Assembly: GCA_014380615.1 (NCBI GenBank) | Contig: JACMJM010000062.1 | Span: 1 to 64,000 of the forward strand | Reading direction: 5' to 3' | Source: Sphingobacteriaceae bacterium | GTDB taxonomy: Bacteria; Bacteroidota; Bacteroidia; Sphingobacteriales; Sphingobacteriaceae | Length of the DNA: 64,000 bases | In this document: one piece after another, positions 28,901-37,678 of the stretch | How positions within the stretch are numbered: position 1 is the stretch's first letter | Layout of the letters: each line of letters begins with the position of its first letter | Position numbers and translations under genes: made by a program | The notes under the pieces: generated by a model | Databases searched by the model: none | The model's input: the letters and a program-made list of their open reading frames with translations, nothing else | Told to the model about the DNA's origin: nothing

Positions 28901-29929
28901 ATGAAAGATCAGATAGTTTCAGGAATCTTGTCGTACGGAATGTCGGGCAGGCTTTTTCATGCCCCTTTTGTTGATACGCACCAAGGATTTGATTTTTATG
29001 CAGTTACCGAACGGAATGAAAAGAAAGCAAGCGGACGTTACCCCCATTTAATCAGCTATAATTCTGTGGATGAGCTTTTAAATGATCCCAAGATTGAACT
29101 GGTTATAATCAATACCCCCAACAATACTCATTACGAATATTCGAAGAAAGCCCTCGAGGCCGGTAAGCACATTCTGGTTGAAAAGCCTTTTGCTTCAACA
29201 ACTGCCGAAGCCAAAGAAATTTTCGATTTAGCTAAACGGGTAAACCGGACCGTGATGGTGTATCATAACAGGCGCTGGGATACAGATTTTCAATCGGTTA
29301 AAACAGCTATTGATAGCGGGAAATTGGGTAAATTGATTGAGGTGCATTTCCGCTTCGACCGTTATCGGCGAGAGATCAGCAAAAAAGCTTTTAAAGAGAA
29401 TCCGCTTCCCGCAAGCGGACTAAGCTTTGATTTAGGCCCTCATTTACTCGATCAGGTTATTAGCTTGTTTGGTAAGCCTTTAAAATGGGTTAAAACCTTA
29501 GGCACTTTCAGGCCCGAGTCATTAGTGGACGATTATATAAATCTGCATTTGATTTATCCCGAAGGCTTAAATGTGTTTTTAACCGCAAGCCTGCTAACCG
29601 CAAATCCGTTACCCGCGTTTGTGCTGCACGGAACCCAGGGGAGCTTCATAAAAGAGCGCACAGATATCCAGGAGGCCCAACTCGACAAGGAAATTTCTCC
29701 TTTAGATACGTTATACGGCGTAGAGCCCGACGGCTCTGAAGGCGTATTAGTTACTATCGATTCGGAAGGAAATAAAACCAGTACACACCATACTGCTTTG
29801 AAAGGAAATTACAGCCGCCTGTTTGATGCTGTTTATTGGCAGATCAGAAAAGGAGAGCCGTATCCCATAAAGGAAGAAGAGATTCTTTGGCAGTTAGAAA
29901 TACTCGAGGGCGATAGTATTAATTCTTAG
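28901..29929 (+). CDS. Gfo/Idh/MocA family oxidoreductase
   Basis: A 342-aa cytoplasmic NAD(P)-dependent dehydrogenase. I choose the ATG at 28901, preceded by an AGGA-containing site, rather than a TTG at 28856 that adds 15 residues not seen in the family. The N-terminal Rossmann fold starts GILSYGMSGRLFHAPF, followed by ELVIINTPNNTHYE and the signature GKHILVEKPFA with its conserved Lys. The C-terminal domain contains SGLSFDLGPHLLDQ, with the typical D-x-G-x-H. Substrates in this family are usually sugars or inositols; the sequence resembles the YhhX/YdgJ-type branch. It ends 11 bp inside the 3' end of the convergent MocR gene. Confidence 0.9.
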   Translation: MKDQIVSGILSYGMSGRLFHAPFVDTHQGFDFYAVTERNEKKASGRYPHLISYNSVDELLNDPKIELVIINTPNNTHYEYSKKALEAGKHILVEKPFASTTAEAKEIFDLAKRVNRTVMVYHNRRWDTDFQSVKTAIDSGKLGKLIEVHFRFDRYRREISKKAFKENPLPASGLSFDLGPHLLDQVISLFGKPLKWVKTLGTFRPESLVDDYINLHLIYPEGLNVFLTASLLTANPLPAFVLHGTQGSFIKERTDIQEAQLDKEISPLDTLYGVEPDGSEGVLVTIDSEGNKTSTHHTALKGNYSRLFDAVYWQIRKGEPYPIKEEEILWQLEILEGDSINS

Positions 29930-31352
29930 CCATATCCTTAACCAAGGTTCCCAAAATTTTCAGGCATTGGTCGATTTCCTTGTTAAAGGGGATTCCAAAG
30001 CTTATCCGGATGCAGTTTCTAAATCGTCCGTCGGTACTGAATATTTGTCCCGGTGCGATGCTGATATTAAACTTTAACGCGGCCTGATAAAGCTTAAACG
30101 CATCTACTTTCTTATTCATCTCGATCCACAGCACATAACCGCCCTTAGGTTCGGTAACTTGGGTATCCGTAGGAAAATATTCTGTAATAGCCTGTATGTA
30201 CCTCAAGCATTGAGTGTATAAGGCTTTACGCAGATTTCGCAGATGTAAGTCAAATCGCCCTGTTTCAAAAAACAAGCCTATAGCCGTTTGTGTTGGAGTA
30301 GCCGAAGAAATACTGTGGGTTAGTTTTAGGTTAACAACCTGTGAAGTGAATTTGCCCGGAACGCACCAGCCAACCCGGTAGCCTGGCGCCAGCGACTTTG
30401 AAACTGAAGAACAAAGTAATACCAACCCATTTTTATCATAGCTTTTGCATGTTCTGGGGCGCGTTTTTCCAAAGTATAGATCGCCATAAATGTCATCTTC
30501 TATGAGGGGGATCTCGCGTTGGGCGAGTAAGGCAACTAAAGCCTTTTTATGTTCATCGGGCATAATAGAACCAAGCGGGTTTGTAAAGTTGGTTACAAAC
30601 AAGCAAGCTGTGATGGCTACTTTATTGATGGCTTCTTTAAGATAGTCGAGGCTTATTCCCGTTTCCGGATCGCTGGGTATTTCTAATACTTTTAATCCGA
30701 GGCTCTTTAACAATTTGAAGGTTCCGAAATATGCCGGGCTTTCAATCGCGATGGTATCACCTGGTTGGGTAACTGCTTTTAAGCAAAGGAAAAGAGCCTC
30801 GATACAGCCCTGAGTGGTCACGATATCCTGTTCGGTAATAGTTCCGCCCCAATTGAATGCTTGCCGGGCTAGTTGCTTTCTGAGCGGCAGGTTACCCTGG
30901 ATATCTTCATAATTTATACAGCTGGCCGCACTTTTGCGAACAGCTTCCGCCAGGGCCTTATTGAGTTTGCTTTGTGGAAGTAGTTCAAGCGCGGGGGCGG
31001 CCCTCGACAATTTGATAACACCTTCCTGATTTACATTTTGAAACACCATGGCAATCATTTCGTCTACGCTTACATGCTCGGGTTTTTTTTGCGGCGAAAG
31101 GGGAATGTTTGCAGGAAAATGGTTTCTTGGCCGAAAGCGTACATAATAGCCAGACTTGGGACGTGCTTCGATTAACCCTTTGATCTCTAGTTGGGTATAT
31201 GCCTTAAAAGCGGTACTAATGCTTATTCCCTGCTCCTTGCTGAGGGTTCTAACCGAGAGAAGTTTATCCCCGGTTTTTAATATTCCCTGAGCGATATTCT
31301 TCTCCAGCTTTTCCGCTATCTGGATGTAAAGGAACTCTTCTTCAATTATCAT
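29919..31352 (-). CDS. MocR/PdxR-type GntR regulator with aminotransferase domain
   Basis: About 477 aa from the ATG at 31352 (MIIEEEFLYIQ); an ATG at 31370 adds six residues. Residues 5-75 are a GntR winged helix (LLSVRTLSKEQGISISTAFK). Residues 110-475 are a fold-type I aminotransferase domain with the PLP lysine at 319 (SSVSKSLAPGYRVGW), the TNFTNPLG segment and IEDDIYGD. MocR proteins use PLP as an effector and usually control a divergent gene; here the divergent GNAT-PhzF pair starts only 71 bp away. That makes these two genes its likely targets. It overlaps convergently with the Gfo/Idh/MocA gene by 11 bp. Confidence 0.92.
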   Translation of the reverse strand: MIIEEEFLYIQIAEKLEKNIAQGILKTGDKLLSVRTLSKEQGISISTAFKAYTQLEIKGLIEARPKSGYYVRFRPRNHFPANIPLSPQKKPEHVSVDEMIAMVFQNVNQEGVIKLSRAAPALELLPQSKLNKALAEAVRKSAASCINYEDIQGNLPLRKQLARQAFNWGGTITEQDIVTTQGCIEALFLCLKAVTQPGDTIAIESPAYFGTFKLLKSLGLKVLEIPSDPETGISLDYLKEAINKVAITACLFVTNFTNPLGSIMPDEHKKALVALLAQREIPLIEDDIYGDLYFGKTRPRTCKSYDKNGLVLLCSSVSKSLAPGYRVGWCVPGKFTSQVVNLKLTHSISSATPTQTAIGLFFETGRFDLHLRNLRKALYTQCLRYIQAITEYFPTDTQVTEPKGGYVLWIEMNKKVDAFKLYQAALKFNISIAPGQIFSTDGRFRNCIRISFGIPFNKEIDQCLKILGTLVKDMAKN

Positions 31353-31423
31353 ATAAACTGTTATGCACAAAAATATAGAAACTGAATCTGTTTTGTGTGT
31401 TTATTTCTTATCAATTTTGGATT

Positions 31424-31882
31424 ATGGATTTCAACATCGAAGAGTATAAGCCAGAGTATAAAATCTATTTCGAAAAATTTAATAAAGCATGGCTGGATGA
31501 GTTTTTTACGGTGGAGCCTATAGACAAATGGGTATTAGAGAATCCGGAGGAAGCTATTTTAAAAGATGAAGGCTATATTTATTTTGTTAGCTATCAGGGC
31601 AATATCATCGGAACCGTAGCTTTAAAAAGAATGGAGGCGGGTGTTTATGAAATGACAAAGATGGCCGTCGAAAAAAAGCATCGGGGTATTGGAGCCGGAA
31701 AGTTTATTTGTTCTGTAGCTATTCAAAAAGCCAGAGAACTTAAAGCGGAGAAATTGATCTTATACTCGCAAACTAGTCTTGCTCCGGCAATCGCAATTTA
31801 CAGAAAGCTTGGTTTCAGGGAGATCGCGCTTGACGACAGATATAAACGGGCGGATATAAAAATGGAAATTAAACTTAATTGA
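31424..31882 (+). CDS. GNAT family N-acetyltransferase
   Basis: A 152-aa protein from the ATG at 31424 (MDFNIEEYKPEYK), preferred over an upstream start at 31397 because conserved GNAT sequence begins here. It has the single-domain GNAT layout: GNIIGTVALKR (strand 4), EMTKMAVEKKHRGIGAGKFI with the acetyl-CoA-binding RGIGAG, then LILYSQTSLAPAIAIYRKLGF. The family transfers an acyl group from CoA to amines; the substrate is unknown. It is 4 bp upstream of a PhzF-like isomerase and divergent from a MocR regulator, so the two probably form a PLP-responsive unit. Confidence 0.88.
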   Translation: MDFNIEEYKPEYKIYFEKFNKAWLDEFFTVEPIDKWVLENPEEAILKDEGYIYFVSYQGNIIGTVALKRMEAGVYEMTKMAVEKKHRGIGAGKFICSVAIQKARELKAEKLILYSQTSLAPAIAIYRKLGFREIALDDRYKRADIKMEIKLN

Positions 31883-31886
31883 TAAC

Positions 31887-32693
31887 ATGAAAAGAATCAA
31901 ACTATTCCAGGTAGATGCGTTTACCAATACTCAATTTAAAGGAAACCCGGCTGGTGTGTGCCTGCTGGATGAACACCTGCCCGAGGACAGCATGCAGGCA
32001 ATTGCCGCCGAAATGAACTTGTCGGAAACTGCCTTTCTTGTAAGAAGGGAAGATGATGGCTTCGATTTGCGATGGTTTACCCCAACAGTAGAAGTTAAGC
32101 TTTGCGGACATGGTACTTTGGCAAGTGCCCATATCCTGTGGCAGGAGGGAGTGTTGGAGCCCGGAGAAACCGCAAGGTTTTTCACGCAAAGCGGATGGCT
32201 TTCCGCTGTGCAGAAAGGAGATTGGATAGAACTTGATTTCCCTGCTTCTTTCGACTCAAATCGATCTCTGCCCGGGGAGGCGGTGTCGGCATTAAACGTT
32301 AGGCCCGTAAATATAGTTTTTTCGGAAACCCGGTTTATCGTTGAACTTGCCACTGAGGATGAAGTGATTAGCTGCAAGCCCGACTTTAAGGTTTTAAAAA
32401 ATCATGAAATGATAGTGATAACCAGCAAGGGCGGTGCCTCTTCTGCTTATGATTTTGTATCGAGGACTTTCGGCCCATCACATGGTATCGATGAAGATCC
32501 GGTGACCGGTTCTTCGCATTGCTGTCTTACCACCTATTGGTCTAAACGTTTGGGAAAGACTGAGATGTTTGCTTACCAGGCTTCCGCACGGGGTGGTGAA
32601 GTTAAAGTGAAGCTGGCGGGCGAAAGGGTGTTGTTTTCGGGGCAAGCTGTTACCGTGGTTGAAGGGTACTTTCTTTTACATTTTGCGGGTTAA
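31887..32693 (+). CDS. PhzF-family isomerase
   Basis: A 268-aa protein of the PhzF/diaminopimelate-epimerase-like fold. Two pseudo-symmetric halves are visible. Half one has VDAFTNTQFKGNPAGVC, NLSETAFL with the likely catalytic Glu47, and CGHGTLASAH (73-82). Half two has SRTFGPSHGIDEDPVTGSSH. All signature residues are present and length is typical. Relatives catalyse isomerisation or epimerisation in phenazine and other pathways, but most members, including this one, have no assigned substrate; no phenazine genes are nearby. It follows the GNAT gene by 4 bp and is probably co-transcribed with it. Confidence 0.92.
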   Translation: MKRIKLFQVDAFTNTQFKGNPAGVCLLDEHLPEDSMQAIAAEMNLSETAFLVRREDDGFDLRWFTPTVEVKLCGHGTLASAHILWQEGVLEPGETARFFTQSGWLSAVQKGDWIELDFPASFDSNRSLPGEAVSALNVRPVNIVFSETRFIVELATEDEVISCKPDFKVLKNHEMIVITSKGGASSAYDFVSRTFGPSHGIDEDPVTGSSHCCLTTYWSKRLGKTEMFAYQASARGGEVKVKLAGERVLFSGQAVTVVEGYFLLHFAG

Positions 32694-32695
32694 AT

Positions 32696-33120
32696 TTCAC
32701 GCAAAGGCCGCGATTTAGAATACGCAAAGATCGCAAAGGCCCTGCATGTGCTATAATGATCTTTTCAACCGGTATTTCTTTGCGTTCTTTGCGTGTTTTT
32801 TTCTTATTCTGCTTTGCGTGAACCTCTTTTAATTTTCACGCAAAGAACGCGATTTAGAATACGCAAAGATCGCAAAGGCCCTGCATGTGCTATAATGATC
32901 TTTACAGCCAGAATTCTTTGCGCTCTTTGCGTGTTTTCCCCTTATTTTGCTTTGCGTGAACCTCTTTTAAAATTTCACGCAAAGAACGGGATTTAGAATA
33001 CGCAAAGATCGCAAAGGCCCCGCATGTGCTATAATGATCTTTTCAAACAGATTTCTTTGCGCTCTTTGCGTGTTTTTCCTTTATCTGCTTTGCGTGAACC
33101 TCTTTAAAATTTCATCCAAA
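32696..33120. repeat. Three tandem copies of a 139-bp palindromic unit plus a degenerate fourth start
   Basis: Units start at 32696, 32835 and 32974 (spacing exactly 139 bp), and a fourth, degenerate copy begins at 33111. Each unit opens with TTCACGCAAAG and closes with its complement CTTTGCGTGAA, with internal CGCAAAG/CTTTGCG pairs, so a single unit can fold into one long hairpin. The first 65 bp, which include GCATGTGCTATAATGATC, are the best conserved; the AT-rich middle varies. It fills most of the 542-bp gap between the PhzF gene and the MBL hydrolase. Small open frames inside it are repeat by-products. Similar CTTTGCGTG words recur at 53.9 kb. Confidence 0.9.
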
Positions 33121-33235
33121 GGCCGCGAGTCAGAATTTCTTCGCTCCTTAAAACGGATCCTCTAACCAAAACTATTTTAAACCTTGTGCCTTTCCTCGTT
33201 GTTCTATGTTTAGTTAAAAACTAACGTGCCAACCT

Positions 33236-34264
33236 ATGGAAATTGTGAAGAATACAAAATATACTCCGATAAAGAGTTCTGGATTGGAGTATTACAAAGT
33301 TGCCCCCGGAGTATGGGGCATGAAAATAGTATTTGTAAATATCTATATTATAGCCGCTGGCGAAAATTCGGGTAATAACTGGGTTTTAGTAGATGCTGGG
33401 TTAAAAGGATCGGGCGAAAAGATAATACGTATGGCTGAAGATCTTTTTGGCGAAGGCACCAAACCATCGGCTGTTATTATTACTCACGGCCATTTCGATC
33501 ATGTGGGTGCCCTCGAAGAACTTCTCGAAGTTTGGGATGTTCCGGTTTACGCCCATTACCTGGAACTTCCTTATTTAAAAGGAATTTCGTCTTATCCACC
33601 TCCCGATCCTATGGTAGGCGGCGGATTAATGAGCCTTATGTCCTGGACATTTCCTAAAAAGCCTAAAGACCTTGGAACTAAAGTGCATAGGCTGGCGGCC
33701 AATAGTTATGATTTGCCCGAGCTACCCGATTGGCAGTTTATTCATACACCAGGGCATTCTCCTGGTCAGATTTCCCTTTTCAGAGAACTCGACCGCACAT
33801 TAATTTCTGCTGATGCTTTTGTTACCACAAAGCAGGAATCAGCATTCTCTGTAATGACACAGAAACATGTGCTTTCGGGCCCGCCCAAGTATTTTACTAT
33901 CGACTGGATTGCCGCTAAGGAATCAGTTGAGAAATTATTGGATCTACGGCCACATGCCGCCGCTACCGGACATGGTTATCCCATGTATGGGGATGAGTTA
34001 TTGAATTCTTTAACTAACCTGGTCGAAAACTTCGAAGATGAAGCAGTGCCTAAGTATGGACGATATGTTAAAGAGCCTGCTCGCGCTAATAAAAATGGCG
34101 TACAGTACGTGCCCGAGCGTGTAAACAATCCGGAACTTTTAGCAACAGTGGCAGTAATAGGTGCAATTATAGCTTTCGCTGTGGTTTGGAAATTAACCAG
34201 TAAGAAGAAAGTGACTGACGATTTTTCGATGTCTGATCTGTTTTCGAAAGGATTTAGCAGTTAA
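33236..34264 (+). CDS. MBL-fold metallohydrolase with C-terminal membrane anchor
   Basis: A 342-aa protein. Residues 20-260 form a metallo-beta-lactamase fold with the zinc-binding motif HGHFDH at 84-89, a further metal ligand in FIHTPGHSPGQIS (His near 174) and an Asp in LISADAFV, and a final His in ATGHGYPMYG. Residues 295-318 (TVAVIGAIIAFAVVW) form a transmembrane helix, followed by a short charged tail, so the enzyme is probably membrane-tethered. MBL hydrolases of this type act on thioesters, lactones or nucleotides; the substrate is not predictable. It stands alone, preceded by the 139-bp repeats and followed by a strong terminator. Confidence 0.88.
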   Translation: MEIVKNTKYTPIKSSGLEYYKVAPGVWGMKIVFVNIYIIAAGENSGNNWVLVDAGLKGSGEKIIRMAEDLFGEGTKPSAVIITHGHFDHVGALEELLEVWDVPVYAHYLELPYLKGISSYPPPDPMVGGGLMSLMSWTFPKKPKDLGTKVHRLAANSYDLPELPDWQFIHTPGHSPGQISLFRELDRTLISADAFVTTKQESAFSVMTQKHVLSGPPKYFTIDWIAAKESVEKLLDLRPHAAATGHGYPMYGDELLNSLTNLVENFEDEAVPKYGRYVKEPARANKNGVQYVPERVNNPELLATVAVIGAIIAFAVVWKLTSKKKVTDDFSMSDLFSKGFSS

Positions 34265-34285
34265 CCAGAATACATTTAATTAATC

Positions 34286-34333
34286 AATAGGCCGTCTTAA
34301 GTTTGTTTAAATTATAAGACGGCCTATTTTTTT
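34286..34333. terminator. Bidirectional terminator between MBL hydrolase and baeRF gene
   Basis: AATAGGCCGTCTTA at 34286-34299 pairs with TAAGACGGCCTATT around a loop of about 14 nt, followed by a T-run to 34333. An A-rich 5' flank on the opposite strand makes it usable for the convergent gene too. Confidence 0.85.
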
Positions 34334-35504
34334 ATAAAGAATATCGCATAAAGGCTGCTATGGGCGTATCTGCCGGCATCTTCTCTTTATCCAGCATATG
34401 CACTTCGCCACCATTCATTAATGTTTTTATAATCGCTTTATTAATCAGGCATTCATCATCGATTTGCTTTTCTTTATGAATCGTAATTTCATTACTGATT
34501 TCATCGAAATTTCCCCAGATTCGCTGATCCTTTACAACAAAAAGGTCAGAAACCTGGGCAAAATAAGCTGCGGGAATAACCTCTTCAGGAATAGAAGTGG
34601 TAAGTTCCTTAGCCGAATTATTATAGTAGTTTTTTAGGGCCTCATTACTGTATTCCCTGAAATAAGGAGCCAGTTTCTCCTTTACTTTCAAATACAGGCT
34701 TTGTCTGTCTTCATGCTCGAAATTTCCGGTTAAATTTACATCAGAGATATGCTTGTAATTAGAAATTTGCTTGTAGTAGGCTATTTCATAATCAACAGAG
34801 GCAATAACCAGCGGCACATGCTGATTGTGTAATACTTCTGACCAGAGAGTTTGATCTACTTCTTTGAGGTATTGAAGCAGGTATTCATCTTCATCCGAAA
34901 GGCCCGAGCCATGTCCATGGAAGTTTGCGCCAACGGTAGCACCCTGGCCAGCAGCGGCACCAGCCCTTCTGTGAATCTGCCGTGCTTCTTTCAACTCAAA
35001 AGGTACCACATCGTCCATCCCGGTAGGTAATTCCTCTAACTCAAGTTTTTTCATTTCGAACTGGTCGCCTTCGTAAAACTTACAGGCATGCTTACTTAGA
35101 ACCAGTAAATAAAAGCGATGTCTTCGTTCCATCACCGGAAGGATAGGAGTAAGTAGAAATGAGCTGTTTACCAGGATTTCTTCCTTCACTGTAAGGGGTA
35201 GCTGATACAGTTTAAAGAAGTTATCAGCCAGAAATACAGCTAATCCCTCCGATTGCTTGTTCCAGAATTCTTCATCCTTAACCAGATCAAACGCGGGGGC
35301 CAGAATAGAATCTACTTTTCGCTGATCCAGGCCCTTTGCCGCTAACTGAAGTTTGGCTTTTTGAACGTTATTTTTAAAAACCAAGGTATCATACTTTTCA
35401 TTCACCTCCATACCCGAGGAGTGAGTGGGTATATAAATGCTCACGCAGCCATCAGCCTGATAGTTGGCAAGCTCTTTGAATTCATCTTTTGATAGTACAT
35501 CCAT
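34332..35504 (-). CDS. Bacterial eRF1-like (baeRF) protein
   Basis: A 390-aa cytoplasmic protein. The N-terminal part (residues 18-35, CVSIYIPTHSSGMEVNEK) and the central region with RFYLLVLSKHACKFYEG and LPLVIASVDYEIAYYKQIS-like strands match the bacterial homologues of eukaryotic release factor 1 described by comparative genomics (baeRF families). The C-terminal segment (VSDLFVVKDQRIWGN ... DECLINKAIIKTLMNGGEVHML) fits the eL30-like domain. Residues 180-210 are a Gly/His-rich linker with GAAAGQGATVGANFHGHG. These proteins are thought to act on ribosomes or in translation rescue, but none of this subgroup is well characterised. It precedes no operon partner downstream; the 77-aa gene lies just 2 bp upstream on the same strand. 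Confidence 0.78.
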   Translation of the reverse strand: MDVLSKDEFKELANYQADGCVSIYIPTHSSGMEVNEKYDTLVFKNNVQKAKLQLAAKGLDQRKVDSILAPAFDLVKDEEFWNKQSEGLAVFLADNFFKLYQLPLTVKEEILVNSSFLLTPILPVMERRHRFYLLVLSKHACKFYEGDQFEMKKLELEELPTGMDDVVPFELKEARQIHRRAGAAAGQGATVGANFHGHGSGLSDEDEYLLQYLKEVDQTLWSEVLHNQHVPLVIASVDYEIAYYKQISNYKHISDVNLTGNFEHEDRQSLYLKVKEKLAPYFREYSNEALKNYYNNSAKELTTSIPEEVIPAAYFAQVSDLFVVKDQRIWGNFDEISNEITIHKEKQIDDECLINKAIIKTLMNGGEVHMLDKEKMPADTPIAAFMRYSL

Positions 35505-35506
35505 AG

Positions 35507-35740
35507 TTAAGCTTTTAAACTGTTATCATTATTATCTTCACCTTTGTGAAGGTTTCGGTTCTTGTGTCTTAAAGTTACATTCGCTGATGGTTCGTCTTCT
35601 CCGTCAGTATATTTATCCGCTAACTCATTATCAGTTTCCAAATCATTTACTGCAAATGCGTTTTTTAATCCGTGAGTTTCACGCCCGCTGCCTGTAGGTT
35701 TCCCTTTAGGAGGAACATATCCTGTTTTTGTTTTAGCCAT
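35507..35740 (-). CDS. Small charged protein coupled to the baeRF gene
   Basis: A 77-aa, highly polar protein (MAKTKTGYVPPKGKPTGSGRE...) with no hydrophobic segment and probably little fixed structure. It ends 2 bp before the baeRF-like gene on the same strand, so the two are almost certainly co-transcribed and perhaps translationally coupled. I do not recognise a family. Size, charge and the partner gene would suit a ribosome- or RNA-binding accessory, which is inference. Confidence 0.65.
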   Translation of the reverse strand: MAKTKTGYVPPKGKPTGSGRETHGLKNAFAVNDLETDNELADKYTDGEDEPSANVTLRHKNRNLHKGEDNNDNSLKA

Positions 35741-35779
35741 AATAGTAGAGATTTAATTAGTAGATATTTAAGGTTATTT

Positions 35780-36571
35780 TTATTGGTCTTCTTCCATGTA
35801 TTTACGAGCCATCTTTGATACCAGCGCATTAGGCATTACAGTACTCATCGCAACCTGAACCCCTGTTTTTGCTGTGCCCACTACATGATTTTCCCCTTTC
35901 ATTAATGCCTCATAGCCCTCTTTAGCCACTTTTTCCGCATCATCGGCCATTGATGCAGCAACGGTGTTTTCCATGTCAGCCTTGTTAAAGAAATCGGTTT
36001 CCGTTGGTCCGGGAATTAGGGAAGTTAAGGTGATGTTTGTATCCTTTAACTCGTTAATTAACGCATCGCCAAAAGAAAGCACAAATGCCTTTGATGCGGC
36101 ATAAACCGCTAGCATTGGTGTAGGTTGATAAGCTGCGATTGAGGCAAGATTTAATATGCGGCCTTCATTTAGTTTACGCATATCCTGTAAGTAGAGCTGA
36201 GTTAATTGAACTACAGCCAGAATGTTAAGATTGATGATTTCCTGGTACTTGCCGAACTCAATATCCCAAAAGAAACCTCGTTGACCGATACCTGCATCGT
36301 TTACTAAGATATTTACTTCAATGCCTTGCTTTTGAGTCTCGGCATATACTTCTGCCGCCGCGTCGGGTATAGAAAGGTCTTTTGGAATGATAGTTACTTT
36401 TTCGGTGCCGAATTCAGCAATAATTTTATCTGATACCCTCCATAAATCTTCTTCAGTTCTCGATACCAATACCAGATTGTATCCGTCTTTGGCAAACAGC
36501 CTGGTGAGATGATATCCAATACCACTACTGGCCCCTGTAATAAGTGCCGTCTTTTTGTTTCCCGATTCCAT
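35780..36571 (-). CDS. Short-chain dehydrogenase/reductase
   Basis: A 263-aa classical SDR. The cofactor motif TGASSGIG is at 12-19, the NDAG segment at about 91-94, and the catalytic Ser144, Tyr157 and Lys161 (YAASK) are all present. The sequence after the active site (SLIPGPTETDFF) follows the general SDR pattern. It resembles DltE/YqjQ-type NADP-dependent oxidoreductases, whose substrates are often unknown carbonyl compounds. The stop-to-start gap to the upstream lipid kinase is about 200 bp, so it may have its own promoter. It lies in a group of stress-type genes. Confidence 0.92.
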   Translation of the reverse strand: MESGNKKTALITGASSGIGYHLTRLFAKDGYNLVLVSRTEEDLWRVSDKIIAEFGTEKVTIIPKDLSIPDAAAEVYAETQKQGIEVNILVNDAGIGQRGFFWDIEFGKYQEIINLNILAVVQLTQLYLQDMRKLNEGRILNLASIAAYQPTPMLAVYAASKAFVLSFGDALINELKDTNITLTSLIPGPTETDFFNKADMENTVAASMADDAEKVAKEGYEALMKGENHVVGTAKTGVQVAMSTVMPNALVSKMARKYMEEDQ

Positions 36572-36776
36572 ACATACTTAATTTAGTAAGTAGAATTTTA
36601 TCTCATAGGGTGAATTTAGGATGAAGTGTATGTTACTAATTTAACCTCGAAGGATGGAAAGAGTTTTGTTAAAATTGATAAACTCGAACCTTTATTGCTG
36701 TTGCGCTTTTTAAATTAAAATGCAAGGAAAAGAAGGAGCAGCAGATATAATGTTAAGGTTGTTTCGAAATGCCTGG

Positions 36777-37658
36777 TTACGATGGCTGTGGGGTTATAAT
36801 AATCAGAGCCTGCGGCAAAATTTCGACCGTGATTTCTTTTGTCTTACCTATTATTTCCCCGTCTACCTGCAGGGTGGTTTTTTTTGAAGTCTGCACCACC
36901 GCTTTTCTACAACTAAATACTTCTACAAATTCTGAAGTTTGCAAACGCCCGATAAACATTTTCCAGGTAATGGATAGCAGATGTATTTTGGGAAAAGGCT
37001 TAATAATTACAAGTTCAAATTTGCCGTCGTCAATTTGTCCCAATGGATTAATGATGGCACCGGTGCCATATTTTGAGGCATTGGCAAATGTTACTGATAC
37101 AGCTTTTCTCTTTAGCGGTTCATTGTCAAGTGTGATGTTGAACTTATAGTCGTGTATTAGAAACAGTTCTTTATAAAGGTGTTTAGCATACGTCCACAAA
37201 CCCCGCTTGGGGTCATTGTCAAATCGCTGCACGATGCTGGCGTTTAAGCCTACATCGCCCAGATGTATGCAGATGTTTCCATTGATAGTTAACAGATCTA
37301 TTTTTTTTCTTGCCCCCTCGGTAATAAGGCGTAGGGCACTATCGGTTCGGTTTCCAATCCCGATCTCTTTTGCCATGCCGTTTGCTGAACCAAGTGGAAT
37401 TATCAGTAAAGGAATTTCTTTTCCGTTTAATATCTTCGATAAGAGGTTAACTGTTCCATCGCCCCCCGCAACAGCCACTACATCGGGTAAAAAATCTGAA
37501 ATCTCTTTTTTTATGTTTTCCTCCTCGCTATTGCTTTGTAACCTGTAAATCAGGTATTCAAATCCCTGTTCGCGAGATTCCTCCGAAATAAGAAGTTCGA
37601 GGCGTCCACCTTCACGATTTCCTGCACGGGGATTAATAACAAAGAGAACTTTGAGCAT
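36777..37658 (-). CDS. Diacylglycerol/lipid kinase family protein
   Basis: A 293-aa cytoplasmic protein of the DAGK catalytic-domain family (YegS/DgkB-like). It starts VLFVINPRAGNREG, has the nucleotide-binding loop GGDGT at 65-69, PLGSANGMAKEIG near 90-102 and the C-terminal IDDGKFELVIIKPF domain typical of this fold. It should phosphorylate a lipid or long-chain base with ATP; the exact lipid is unknown. The MerR-type regulator gene ends 20 bp upstream on the same strand, so the two are likely one transcript. Confidence 0.92.
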   Translation of the reverse strand: MLKVLFVINPRAGNREGGRLELLISEESREQGFEYLIYRLQSNSEEENIKKEISDFLPDVVAVAGGDGTVNLLSKILNGKEIPLLIIPLGSANGMAKEIGIGNRTDSALRLITEGARKKIDLLTINGNICIHLGDVGLNASIVQRFDNDPKRGLWTYAKHLYKELFLIHDYKFNITLDNEPLKRKAVSVTFANASKYGTGAIINPLGQIDDGKFELVIIKPFPKIHLLSITWKMFIGRLQTSEFVEVFSCRKAVVQTSKKTTLQVDGEIIGKTKEITVEILPQALIIITPQPS

Positions 37659-37678
37659 AGTTTATAAAGAAAAAAATC

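Noticed and set aside
32793-32996. Open frame of 67 aa
   Set aside because: It lies wholly within the 139-bp repeats and its sequence repeats with them, so it is not a gene.
32696-33120. CRISPR array
   Set aside because: The repeat unit is 139 bp and palindromic over its whole length, with only three copies and no cas genes; the spacing leaves no spacers.
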